Source of the DNA: Candidatus Kaiserbacteria bacterium RIFCSPLOWO2_01_FULL_45_25
GTDB lineage: Bacteria; Patescibacteriota; Minisyncoccia; Phycocordibacterales; UBA918
Reading direction: 5' to 3'
Assembly (NCBI GenBank): GCA_001781415.1
Contig: MFLT01000009.1
Location: 1-35,833, forward strand
Length of the DNA: 35,833 nt
Shown: one piece after another, positions 24,137 through 31,603 of the stretch
Numbering within the stretch: position 1 is the stretch's first letter
Layout of the letters: each line of letters starts with the position of its first letter
Made by a program: the position numbers and the translations under genes
Notes under the pieces: generated by a model
What the model was told of the DNA's origin: nothing
What the model saw: only the letters and a program-made list of their open reading frames with translations
Database searches by the model: none

Positions 24137-25449
24137 TGTTACAAAAACCCTTTGTTTCTTTCTTAATTGGCATTCTAGTACTGCCTTTTTTTTCGTATGT
24201 GGTTCCATACGCTTTCGCTCAGTCCATCTCAGAGATAGACCGTCTCCAGCAAGACATTGCTGACCGCGGCTCACGGCTAGCTGAAATCGAAAAGGAAATT
24301 GCTAAGTTTGAAGCAGACCTCAAAGTAGTAGGGGCAGAAAAACAGACTCTCCAAAAAGCCATCAACCAGCTTGTGCTCGAGCGCAAAAAAGTTACTGCCG
24401 AAATTGCTCGTACCGAAAATCTCATCAGTTCAACTGACCTTGAGATCAACAAACTTATTTTAGAAATATCCAAAACCGAAAAAAATATTGACCAGATTGA
24501 ATCTGCTATCGCAGAGATTATTCGCACCCAATATCGTGAGGGGGAAGTGACGATGGTTGAGCTGCTACTCAATCACAACCAACTCTCAGACTTCTGGAGT
24601 ACTTTTGAAGCGCACGAAACAGTACGCAACAGTATGTCTTTCAAGGTAGCTGAGCTCAGCTCACTACAACGCCTCCTTGATGATAAGCGGAAGGAAAACA
24701 CCGACAAGCGTTCAGAGTTAGTATCACTACAATCCCAGTACAAAGACCAAAACAGCGTCCTCACTAGCAACCAAGCTGAGCAGTCTGACTTGCTAGCCGT
24801 CACAAAAAATGAAGAAAAAAACTACCAACGACTCTTGGCCGAGAAGCAAGAAGCCCGCGACCAAATCATTAAAGACCTGCGAGACTTCGAGGCTAAGCTG
24901 CAGTTTATTCTTGATCCAAATACCATCCCAACCGCTGGTACCGCTGTCTTTGCTTGGCCACTTAAGAACGTCATTGTGACGCAGTGGTTTGGTGGTTCTG
25001 AATTTGCGAAGCGTAATCCGGGTATTTACGGCGGACGAGCGTACCATCCAGGTATCGACATGGGCACACCACGGGGTACTTCTATCCACGCTCCACTCTC
25101 TGGTACTGTACGCGCCACCGGCAATACCGACCTAGTGCCAGGTTGTTACTCATGGGGTAAATGGACTCTTATAGACCACGCCAACGGCCTCTCAACCCTC
25201 TATGCTCACCAAGACGTCATTAGTGTGACGCCAGGCCAAAAGGTCACGACTGGAGAAATCATCGGCTACTCTGGAAATACCGGCTACTCAACTGGTCCAC
25301 ACCTTCACTTCACAGTGTATGTAAAGGAAGGAGTAACAGTGCGCCAATTCAATGAAATCAAAACTGTCACTAGTTGCGGTCCAGCCTCTACACCAGTAGC
25401 GGCTACCGATGCCTATGTCGACCCAGCTCTCTACCTGCCACCATTATAA
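24136..25449 (+). CDS. Murein hydrolase activator or endopeptidase (coiled coil plus M23)
   Basis: Secreted peptidoglycan endopeptidase or EnvC/NlpD-like activator. A signal peptide or anchor (about 1-28, ending AFAQ) is followed by long coiled coils (about 30-130 and 155-255). The C-terminal LytM/M23 domain keeps zinc ligands H304 and D308 (HPGID) and H389-L-H391 (HLHF). The intact ligands suggest catalysis rather than a degenerate activator. At 437 residues it has the usual EnvC-type layout. The start overlaps the gltX stop by one base. Cell-wall neighbours support a division or remodelling role. Confidence 0.92.
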   Translation: MLQKPFVSFLIGILVLPFFSYVVPYAFAQSISEIDRLQQDIADRGSRLAEIEKEIAKFEADLKVVGAEKQTLQKAINQLVLERKKVTAEIARTENLISSTDLEINKLILEISKTEKNIDQIESAIAEIIRTQYREGEVTMVELLLNHNQLSDFWSTFEAHETVRNSMSFKVAELSSLQRLLDDKRKENTDKRSELVSLQSQYKDQNSVLTSNQAEQSDLLAVTKNEEKNYQRLLAEKQEARDQIIKDLRDFEAKLQFILDPNTIPTAGTAVFAWPLKNVIVTQWFGGSEFAKRNPGIYGGRAYHPGIDMGTPRGTSIHAPLSGTVRATGNTDLVPGCYSWGKWTLIDHANGLSTLYAHQDVISVTPGQKVTTGEIIGYSGNTGYSTGPHLHFTVYVKEGVTVRQFNEIKTVTSCGPASTPVAATDAYVDPALYLPPL

Positions 25450-25469
25450 AAGCAAGGACAAGGACATAT

Positions 25470-25496
25470 AAACCCCGCCAAAAGCGGTGGTTTTTA
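25470..25496 (+). terminator. Terminator of the cell-wall operon
   Basis: AACCCCGC and GCGGTGGTT pair with an inner mismatch around CAAAA and run into T5. Confidence 0.75.
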
Positions 25497-25579
25497 TATA
25501 CATTGTATTTTTGCCGTTTCGTGGTACTGTTTTGACAGCGTTCTTTTTACAACATTCACTCAAACACCAAGGAGTTAGC

Positions 25580-26347
25580 ATGTTCAATGCGGTAATGAAT
25601 ATTTTCTGCCTGCTGGTAATTGTCAGTGCGCATGAGTACGGACACTATTACTTTGCAAGTAAATACGGAGTATTTGTTCAAAACTTTTCTGTTGGACTGG
25701 GATGGGAAATATTTGGATTCACCAACAAGAAGGGGACAAGATTTTCTTTCAGAGCAATTCCGTTTGGAGGCTATGTTCAGTTCGGAAACGAGGACAGTGA
25801 GGACCCTTTAAAATTTCTCACAAAGTGGCAGAGAATCAAGATTTATTTTGGTGGCCCTTTAGCCAACTTACTGCTCTGCATCCTTGCCGCTTTACTATTA
25901 ACCACCTCTGGTTTCCTTAGTGAATTTCCATGGTACCTTCAGCTGCTTATGGTGACCATAGGAACAGTGGCGGTGTTCATCTTTGCTGTGCCGGCTACTG
26001 TTTATGCGGTCTTCAAAATTTTCACAAGTCCTGTTAAGAGCATGGAGAATGTCTCAGGACCAATCGGGATTATTTCGGGACAATCATCAGAAGCAGCGGC
26101 TTCAAGTAGCCTGGGTGACAGCCTGCCACTTGAGCTGCTGGTAATCATCTGGACACTATCATTAGCCGTTGGGTCCTTTAATCTAATCCCGCTATCAATT
26201 CTTGACGGCGGGCAAATTTTCAAGGAGGTATTTTCCAAACACACAACTCTAATAAAAATCTGGAGATGGTCTAGCGGGGCACTGCTAATGACTTTATTCG
26301 TCTATGTGTTCGGTACGGACATCTTCAAGTTTTTTACCAGAGATTAA
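25580..26347 (+). CDS. Minimal M50 site-2-type membrane metalloprotease
   Basis: Intramembrane zinc protease of the S2P/RseP family. Start set by AAGGAG (25569-25574) five bases before the ATG, giving 255 residues. The frame is open further upstream but would cross the promoter region. H18-E-Y-G-H22 supplies zinc ligands and the catalytic Glu. GGPLANLLLC follows, and the C-terminal NLIPLSILDGG holds the third ligand D209. RseP-type enzymes carry one or two PDZ domains between these motifs; here there is none, only transmembrane helices. It is a single SD-led unit whose codon use differs from the preceding operon. Its substrate is unknown. Confidence 0.88.
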   Translation: MFNAVMNIFCLLVIVSAHEYGHYYFASKYGVFVQNFSVGLGWEIFGFTNKKGTRFSFRAIPFGGYVQFGNEDSEDPLKFLTKWQRIKIYFGGPLANLLLCILAALLLTTSGFLSEFPWYLQLLMVTIGTVAVFIFAVPATVYAVFKIFTSPVKSMENVSGPIGIISGQSSEAAASSSLGDSLPLELLVIIWTLSLAVGSFNLIPLSILDGGQIFKEVFSKHTTLIKIWRWSSGALLMTLFVYVFGTDIFKFFTRD

Positions 26348-26385
26348 ATCTGCTGAGGCAGACAAATCTAAGAATCGGCCACAAC

Positions 26386-26417
26386 AAGCCCGCACGACAC
26401 CAGTCGGCGGGCTTTTT
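26386..26417 (+). terminator. Terminator after the M50 gene
   Basis: AAGCCCGC (26386-26393) pairs with GCGGGCTT (26407-26414), followed by T5. Confidence 0.83.
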
Positions 26418-27162
26418 CTTTAAGTAAAAATATTTTAATGTCGCACAATATTTTGGCATAGGGAAGTCGGGGTGGTAGGTAAGGGAGGTGCAGTTAGTGT
26501 TAAATGGGTTTAATCGCGAGCCACGATAAGTATCTGACACTCGGCCAGGACCAAGAAATTTTTCAGCTAGTTAAATTTACATACTAGTGTACTTGAAGAC
26601 AAAATAATTTTGTAAAAAATAATTTGAAAATATTTTGTAAATTTAAAATTAATTAAAATAAAATAGTCCAATCGATTGGACTATTTACGCGAGGGTTAGG
26701 TCTAATTATCTCTTGAACAAGAAATCGCCTCATGAGCGATTTTACACGATACATCTATCGGCTCGCGCACTGATTTGAGATGACCTGACCTACGTCTCAA
26801 TTTGACTCACGAGCCTCATAATCGATCCTAGAGCGTCGGATTATATGAGTCGAGACTTATATTGGCCCAAAGCGCAAAATTGGCCGTAGAGGTGTACAAG
26901 GACTCGAGACCCGATGTAAGTCATGCAGTAAGTCAGACGGAAAGAAATAAAAAAGCCAGAAATAAATCCGGGCCAGAAAAATCTAAACAGAGAAGAAGTT
27001 AAGCAGGTACATACATAATTGGTACATAACTGTACCAGCGGGTCTAAAATCAAAATAAAGCCCTAGGGAAGTGGTTCTGCGCAGTTTAAGTAAATAACCT
27101 TATATTACTATATGTGTATTGTCGCAAAAGATATATTGTGCGACATCTATCAATCCATTAAA
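26418..27162. other. Gene-poor region with inverted-repeat ends
   Basis: About 745 bases with no convincing coding frame; the minus-strand frames at 26334-26540 and 26841-27053 have unlikely composition and no ribosome site. ATGTCGCACAATAT (26439-26452) recurs inverted as ATATTGTGCGACAT (27133-27146), a perfect 14-bp pair 708 bases apart. Inside are a 26-bp palindrome AAATAGTCCAATC/GATTGGACTATTT (about 26663-26688), a hairpin AAATCGC/GCGATTT (about 26726-26746) and a local TGTCGCA/TGCGACA hairpin (27119-27145) just past the murI stop. It may be a decayed element or an unknown RNA. Confidence 0.5.
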
Positions 27163-27939
27163 CTAAGCTTCAATAAAGGCACCTCCTAGCAGTTCCCTAA
27201 TCACGTGGTCATACCGGGCGCTGTTATCGGTCAAGTACACATTGCGAGTACTTCCCTCTGATAGCTTAGATTTTATTTCTTCATGACGCTCTAGGTAGTC
27301 GGCGAGTTTAGTTGGAATAATTTCATCTTGAGAAATTATTTTGAGCTCTGGTAGCGCAGCTCGTAGTCCATCCTTTAGTAAACTGTAATGCGTACATCCC
27401 AAAATCACAGCATCCACCTCCCCTACTCCCCGGACTGTGGCCACGAGTGACCCAAGCGCCGCTTCAGCTTCGCCAAGTTCAATCAATGGCACCAGCTCTG
27501 GCGTCGCACGTGAAGTTATCAAAGGAGCGTCAGTCAACTTAGCCAGCTCGCGTTCATACTTACCTGAAGCAACTGTTCTTTTGGTACCGACCAAAAGCGC
27601 ATGTTTGATGTCGCCACTCACGAGCTCCTCCACAGTTGGAATAATCACCCCAAGTACTCGATGATCTGGGTATTCTGTTTTTAGAAAACCATCCTGTAGC
27701 CTACGCAACGTTTCTGCTGATGCAGTATTACAAGCAACAATCACCAGCAAGCAGTCCCGGTCAAAGAGGTGCTTAATCCCCGCTTTGGTTAGTGTAAATA
27801 TTTCTTCTTCACTTTTGTCTCCATACGGCAAGTTAGCGGTGTCACCATAAAACTCGTAGTCATACTGCGGCAAAGCCTTAGCTACCGCTTTAAGCGCAAT
27901 CAGGCCACCGAGGCCAGAATCAAAAAAACCGATTTTCAT
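27163..27939 (-). CDS. murI: Glutamate racemase
   Basis: Cofactor-independent racemase making D-glutamate for peptidoglycan. The 258-residue protein has the two catalytic cysteines in ACNTAS (C70) and GCTHY (C182, with H184). It also has the N-terminal FFDSGLGGL and YGDTANLPYG motifs, all typical of MurI. A TATAAA-like box a few bases before the ATG on the minus strand suggests a nearly leaderless start. Downstream it faces the gene-poor region; a small TGTCGCA hairpin lies just after the stop but lacks a U-tract. Confidence 0.96.
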   Translation of the reverse strand: MKIGFFDSGLGGLIALKAVAKALPQYDYEFYGDTANLPYGDKSEEEIFTLTKAGIKHLFDRDCLLVIVACNTASAETLRRLQDGFLKTEYPDHRVLGVIIPTVEELVSGDIKHALLVGTKRTVASGKYERELAKLTDAPLITSRATPELVPLIELGEAEAALGSLVATVRGVGEVDAVILGCTHYSLLKDGLRAALPELKIISQDEIIPTKLADYLERHEEIKSKLSEGSTRNVYLTDNSARYDHVIRELLGGAFIEA

Positions 27940-27968
27940 AAATTTATACTAGCATGATTGGAGTACAA

Positions 27969-27996
27969 AACGACACGGCGCATATTACGCCGTGTC
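27969..27996 (-). terminator. Terminator of the zinc-ribbon gene
   Basis: Read on the minus strand, GACACGGCG pairs with CGCCGTGTC around a 7-base loop and is followed by GTTTTG. It overlaps the stop codon of the gene ending at 27995. Confidence 0.75.
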
Positions 27997-28219
27997 AGAT
28001 GTCGTCAGTCCCCCAACCCATGGAATCAAGCACATTGAACTCACTGACGTCAATTGCCACTTCACCGGGATACGCCCGAGTAGTAGCAGCAGCAGTGGGA
28101 TAACAGTGGAAACAATACGTGAAGTCACAACGTATTGTATGACGATCTTCGTTTTTGTAGTAGTGGAAGATTTCACCCCCTTCACACAGTTCACAGCCGA
28201 TTTTCACTCTCGTGTTCAT
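27995..28219 (-). CDS. Small zinc-ribbon-like protein
   Basis: A 74-residue protein with cysteines spaced like a zinc finger: C9-x2-C12, then C31, C36 and C39 (CDFTYCFHC). Metal binding is inferred from this spacing. GAGAGGT (complement of 28225-28231) lies five bases before the ATG, so this is one of the SD-led small genes. It starts 45 bases after the EVE-domain gene on the same strand and ends in its own terminator. It may be co-transcribed with the EVE gene or use a promoter inside it. The antisense frames here are less plausible. Confidence 0.65.
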   Translation of the reverse strand: MNTRVKIGCELCEGGEIFHYYKNEDRHTIRCDFTYCFHCYPTAAATTRAYPGEVAIDVSEFNVLDSMGWGTDDI

Positions 28220-28264
28220 ACCATACCTCTCTTTCTAAAAAGCTGAACTACTTTAAGTGTAGCG

Positions 28265-28720
28265 CTACTTCCCCAGCTTTACCAATGAGTTATACTCTGT
28301 TTTTGTGACCTGGAAGGCAGATAGCCGGTTCCCTGCCCGCAGCAAAATCATATCTTTAAAACGCCCATCTGCCCGAATAATGGCCAAAGGCACCAACTTA
28401 TTAAACTTAGCCACAAAACGCACCTTTGGCCCGAGCCAGCGCGGTGCGTCTTTATTGGACTTCGAGTCATAGTATTTACTCTTCTTGTCAAACTGGGTAG
28501 GGTCTACTTCAGCCGGAGACACTATCTCCATCTCCCCCACCACTCCCACCTCCTTGCAGCTAGAATGATAAAACAGTGCCTTATCTCCTGACTTCATAAT
28601 GTCCCGGAAAGAATTCCGTACTTGGTAGTTTCGGACACCATCCCAGACCTGCTCCCCCACCCTTTTGAGGTCATCAATGCTGAATTCTTGCGGCTCACTC
28701 TTTAATAACCAATACTTCAT
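28265..28720 (-). CDS. EVE domain-containing protein
   Basis: EVE domains are PUA/YTH-like folds that bind modified bases in DNA or RNA. The 151-residue protein is essentially one EVE domain. It starts MKYWLLKSEPQEFSIDDL, then WDGVRNYQVRN, KALFYHSSCKEVGVVGEMEIV, and later RWLGPKVRFVAKF. This is the pattern of stand-alone EVE proteins (thymocyte nuclear protein 1 relatives). A TATACT box 11 bases before the ATG on the minus strand points to a nearly leaderless start, and the promoter is back-to-back with that of DoxX. EVE genes often sit near modification or defence genes; none is visible here. Confidence 0.93.
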   Translation of the reverse strand: MKYWLLKSEPQEFSIDDLKRVGEQVWDGVRNYQVRNSFRDIMKSGDKALFYHSSCKEVGVVGEMEIVSPAEVDPTQFDKKSKYYDSKSNKDAPRWLGPKVRFVAKFNKLVPLAIIRADGRFKDMILLRAGNRLSAFQVTKTEYNSLVKLGK

Positions 28721-28738
28721 AATTTTGCTCTAGTATAA

Positions 28739-28794
28739 CAAAAAATGCGGTATAATTTAGCTAGAGGTTATTACATACTAGTTAAACAATTTCT
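28739..28794. promoter_or_regulatory. Divergent promoter region between EVE and DoxX genes
   Basis: A minus-strand TATACT-type box (near 28732-28737) and a plus-strand TATAAT (near 28752) lie in the short space between the two start codons. The spacer is A/T-rich with no SD on either side. Confidence 0.55.
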
Positions 28795-29187
28795 ATGATG
28801 TTAAACGAATCACAACGAATGATGGTACAAACGAAGGGTGTTGTTGTTGGTAGAATTCTTATTGGCTTGCTATTTTTGGCCTCAGGTTTGGGTATGCTTT
28901 TGACTCAAACTCCAACTGGTGTCGCTGCTTACTTTGCATCACTAAGTTTGCCGATGCCAGTTCTATTGGCTTGGTTGGTAATTTTACTTAAGGTGGTAGC
29001 TGGTGGTCTAATGGTGCTTGGTAAGCACGTTGGTAATGCTGCCTGCGCTCTAATTGTTTTTACTTTCCTTACTATCTTGATTGCTCACCGAGACTTTGCT
29101 GATGTAAACCTATTCAAGAACCTCGCTATCATTGGCGGTCTCTTGTATGTGATGGCTTTCGGAGCTGGACGCTGGAGTACAAACTAA
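28795..29187 (+). CDS. DoxX family membrane protein
   Basis: A 130-residue integral membrane protein of the DoxX/DoxD-like family, often linked to quinone or thiol redox, with unclear biochemistry. Four helices fit the family: about 16-37 (VGRILIGLLFLASGLGMLL), 52-70, 75-95 and 108-125. The family motif starting RILIGLLFLASGLGML is clear. Two adjacent ATGs (28795, 28798) are possible starts. Codon use is unusually rich in TTG and GGT at the 5' end but ordinary later. It is a single gene ending in the terminator at 29207-29236. Confidence 0.85.
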   Translation: MMLNESQRMMVQTKGVVVGRILIGLLFLASGLGMLLTQTPTGVAAYFASLSLPMPVLLAWLVILLKVVAGGLMVLGKHVGNAACALIVFTFLTILIAHRDFADVNLFKNLAIIGGLLYVMAFGAGRWSTN

Positions 29188-29206
29188 GTCCAACTTAAAT
29201 GTTTTA

Positions 29207-29238
29207 AAACACCCCGCAAAAAGCGGGGTGTTTTATTT
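29207..29238 (+). terminator. Terminator after DoxX
   Basis: AAAACACCCCGC (29207-29218) pairs with GCGGGGTGTTTT (29223-29234), with a T-rich tail. Confidence 0.9.
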
Positions 29239-29269
29239 ACTCAATACCCAATCGATTGAAGTATTAAGT

Positions 29270-29372
29270 AAACCTTTCGGTTAACCGAAAGGTTTTATTC
29301 TAGTCGGCTATTCAATTTAAATGGAATAGCTGTCTCTTAAAAGCAAAACCTTCGAGTCGATTAGAAGGTTTT
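29270..29372. other. Two further hairpins between converging genes
   Basis: A 27-base palindrome AAACCTTTCGG/CCGAAAGGTTT (29270-29296) is followed by AAAACCTTC (29345-29353) with GAAGGTTTT (29364-29372). Both carry A/T flanks and would act as weak terminators on either strand. They share the AAACCTT motif. With the terminators at 29207 and 29401 they make four stem-loops in about 220 bases. Confidence 0.6.
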
Positions 29373-29400
29373 GGTTAAAGTAACTCCCCAATTTTGAAAA

Positions 29401-29434
29401 AGAAAACACCCTCTCGCGAGGGTGTTTTCTTTTG
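29401..29434. terminator. Terminator of the lysozyme-like gene
   Basis: AGAAAACACCCTC pairs with GAGGGTGTTTTCT around TCGC. Both tails are T-rich in their own direction, so it serves the minus-strand gene at 29440 and may back up the DoxX terminator. Confidence 0.85.
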
Positions 29435-29439
29435 GAGAA

Positions 29440-29856
29440 TTAGATATTCATAGCCAGTGACTGGTTCCAACAAGGAGCCGAGGCACTCCATGGCTGTGTA
29501 CCCTGTGTCTCATAGAGATGTCGGGCATACGCCATGTTGTCATAAATATCTTCAAGATCGAGTCGCATAGCAGCGGCTGCTTTTTCATGGTAGCGCTTGT
29601 TAATTTGCATAACACCGGTATCTGCCGGGTCTACCACTCCTTTGAGCACACTACCATCTGCGAGTGTATGACGGAACGTCGATTCACAACGTGCCACCTG
29701 AACCATCACTGGAATATCTTCGAAGTAAGATCGAACAATTTGTTCGGTATCATTTATTGATACGGCAACAGTATTCTCTACTACGGCCCCAGTACTTACA
29801 ATTTGTCCATATGAAGTTTCAGAAGGAACAGTCGAGCTGATTGACGTCATCGCCAC
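29440..29856 (-). CDS. Lysozyme-like (transglycosylase SLT-type) protein
   Basis: Probable peptidoglycan lytic enzyme or lysozyme-like wall protein. VQVARCESTFRH places a candidate catalytic Glu at E58, followed by DPADTGVMQINKRYH, the G-x-MQIN pattern of SLT folds, and IYDNMAYARHLYE. Two cysteines (C57 and one near the end) could form a disulfide. From GTG 29856 the protein is 138 residues. The frame stays open upstream to 29895 and encodes a hydrophobic stretch (LILSTVILAIVAMTSISS) that looks like a signal peptide, but contains no ATG, GTG or TTG. An ATT at 29883, six bases after a GACAAT box, might be the real start. Confidence 0.78.
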   Translation of the reverse strand: MAMTSISSTVPSETSYGQIVSTGAVVENTVAVSINDTEQIVRSYFEDIPVMVQVARCESTFRHTLADGSVLKGVVDPADTGVMQINKRYHEKAAAAMRLDLEDIYDNMAYARHLYETQGTQPWSASAPCWNQSLAMNI

Positions 29857-30175
29857 AATCGCAAGTATTACGGTCGATAAAATAAGCCTATTGTCTTAAC
29901 TAACAAATATCAGCGGCAAAGCTGACAACCGAAAGATGATAGCACGGAATTCGGATTTAATAAACTATAGCATCTTTTTGACTTACTGTCAATGTTAATG
30001 ACCATTAATTTACCTATTCTAGGTATATTTAAAGCCATATTTTGACTTCAGAGCGATGTTTGACATTACCTATTTATAGTTGTATTCTGGTTTTGCTGTA
30101 AGTCCAAACCCTACCCTACTTCACATGATTGTCATGTTGAGAGAGACTGGAATTTGGCTGGCAAAGGAGTTCTTT
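29857..30175. other. Intergenic region with two divergent promoters
   Basis: About 320 bases, A/T-rich, without a supported gene. It holds the promoter and probable signal-peptide extension of the minus-strand gene (to about 29925). For the plus gene at 30176 there is TTGACA (near 30061) and TATTCT 17 bases later (near 30084), with an ATGA-TTG-TCAT hairpin at about 30124-30136. Confidence 0.55.
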
Positions 30176-30655
30176 ATGCAAAATCCCTTCGGTAGCGTGC
30201 TGAAAGCCTGTCTGAGGCACAACATTCCGGCCGATCTCTGGTACACAGGCAACAACAACGGCGTCACCCAAGTGGCCCAAGCCCGCTTCGTTGAGACAAA
30301 AATCAACGGTATCAGGCTCATGCTGCAGCCTGGACACAACCTCAAACACTTCAAGGTCTGGGAACCAGGCGACGCCAGCGGTAAAGTGCTGCACTTCAGC
30401 GACAATCCGGAGCTGCAGAGCCTGAATGCTGGCTATCGACAGGTCACCGGGATTGTCGGCAACATGGCCGAGTTTCAGAAGTTCTGCAATCACTTCGTGG
30501 TCATTCCCAGCTTGGCCCTCTACGTACCTACCCTGGCCGAGCTGAGTCAGACCTGGTCTAGCATGAAGTACGGCAAACTCGACCACTCCGAGCACTTTCA
30601 GCAGGTTCTTGATATGGCGAAGCATGTCGTCGAAGTCTCCAATTGGGAATACTGA
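30176..30655 (+). CDS. Orphan soluble protein, unknown
   Basis: A 159-residue protein that I do not recognise. The ATG at 30176 is chosen because AAAGGAG (30163-30169) lies six bases upstream; the frame is open further 5'. It has no membrane segment, three cysteines and many His, Asn and Gln residues. It begins MQNPFGSVLKACLRHNIPAD. G/C-rich third positions and CTG/GCC preference contrast with the ROK-pgi operon next door. An equally long antisense frame exists but lacks a ribosome site. The unit has its own promoter and terminator. Confidence 0.6.
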   Translation: MQNPFGSVLKACLRHNIPADLWYTGNNNGVTQVAQARFVETKINGIRLMLQPGHNLKHFKVWEPGDASGKVLHFSDNPELQSLNAGYRQVTGIVGNMAEFQKFCNHFVVIPSLALYVPTLAELSQTWSSMKYGKLDHSEHFQQVLDMAKHVVEVSNWEY

Positions 30656-30674
30656 CCAGCTGGCCGCCCACCCC

Positions 30675-30708
30675 AGCCCTACCTGCAACAAACAGGTAGG
30701 GCTTTTCT
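30675..30708 (+). terminator. Terminator of the gene at 30176
   Basis: AGCCCTACCTG pairs with CAGGTAGGGCT around CAACAAA, followed by TTTTC. Confidence 0.87.
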
Positions 30709-30714
30709 AATACA

Positions 30715-30748
30715 AAACCGCGGCACCTTCGGTGTCGCGGTTTTTAAA
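30715..30748 (-). terminator. Terminator of the six-gene minus-strand operon
   Basis: AAAACCGCG-G-CACC pairs with GGTG-T-CGCGGTTTT around TTC/TTCG, and the minus-strand tail is T-rich. It lies seven bases past the ROK stop. Confidence 0.82.
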
Positions 30749-30754
30749 ATAAAG

Positions 30755-31603
30755 CTACTTCCCTTCTTTTTGTTGCAAATAGGCCATCGCACCGTATAGT
30801 CCAGCCTCATCATTTAGGGTTCCAACTGTAATAAAAGGACACTCCACAAAACCATCAAGTACTTCTACTGTATACTTCCGGACAGCTTCAATTGGAATCT
30901 TGGGATCACCTTGAATCATTGATCCACCAAGTACAATTACTTCTGGCGACCAGTAAAGAGTTGTGTTGCGAAGGCCTTGAGCTAGATATTCAGCCAGTTC
31001 GTCCCAGACGGTATCCTCCTGGGGAATTTCTTTTGGCTTCATCCCGACTCTAGCTTCTAGACCTGTCCCAGAGACAAGGTTCTCCAAAGTCGGAGTAATG
31101 TCATCACCAAGGATAGTACGGTCAATATCGAGCACTTGGTGTCCCGGCTCAAACCCAGAGGTAGCGTCATCAATTTGTCCACGTTCAATCTTTACCCCTC
31201 CTACTCCAGTACTGACCGTATGGTAAGCAATAATATCCATTCCCTTCCCGGCTCCATAAACAGCTTCGCCAAGTCCAGCTAAGGCGGTGTCGTTTTCTAA
31301 GTAAACGGGTACGTTGTATGTCTTATGCAAAAGTGACTTTAGTGGCTGACGGGCCCACCCACTTAAAATACCGTCGTTTTCAATTCCTGATTTGTCTTCC
31401 ATGAGCATGCCGCGAATACCACCAGCCATAGCTGTGATTGGAGTGGTTGGTTTCATTTCATCAATAACTTTTGTAAGCGCCGCCAAGCCAGCCTTAAAAG
31501 ACTTTGGTGTGGCAAAAGACTTTATATTTTCAAGCGTTACAAAATCATCGGTCAGAGCGACCCGAGAATTTGTTCCACCAATATCAAATACTAAATAACT
31601 CAT
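30755..31603 (-). CDS. ROK family sugar kinase (probable glucokinase)
   Basis: Phosphorylates glucose or a related sugar with ATP. The 282-residue protein has the phosphate-1 motif FDIGGTNSR (6-14), the catalytic D105 in LENDTALAG, TVSTGVGG and GFEPGHQVLD. The usual ROK zinc-binding cluster CxCGxxGCxE after the conserved His is missing, replaced by a Cys-free stretch, so the zinc site is lost or rebuilt. It overlaps pgi by four bases, which supports a glucose-to-fructose-6-phosphate module. Glucokinase is thus likely but not proven. Confidence 0.85.
   Translation of the reverse strand: MSYLVFDIGGTNSRVALTDDFVTLENIKSFATPKSFKAGLAALTKVIDEMKPTTPITAMAGGIRGMLMEDKSGIENDGILSGWARQPLKSLLHKTYNVPVYLENDTALAGLGEAVYGAGKGMDIIAYHTVSTGVGGVKIERGQIDDATSGFEPGHQVLDIDRTILGDDITPTLENLVSGTGLEARVGMKPKEIPQEDTVWDELAEYLAQGLRNTTLYWSPEVIVLGGSMIQGDPKIPIEAVRKYTVEVLDGFVECPFITVGTLNDEAGLYGAMAYLQQKEGK

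Noticed and set aside
26334..27053. Minus-strand frames of 68 and 70 codons in the gene-poor region
   Set aside because: Composition is implausible, no start signals are present, and they overlap the M50 end or palindromes.
30116..30691. 191-codon minus-strand frame opposite the gene at 30176
   Set aside because: No ribosome site or promoter; it covers the terminator arm of the plus gene. The plus frame has SD, promoter and terminator.
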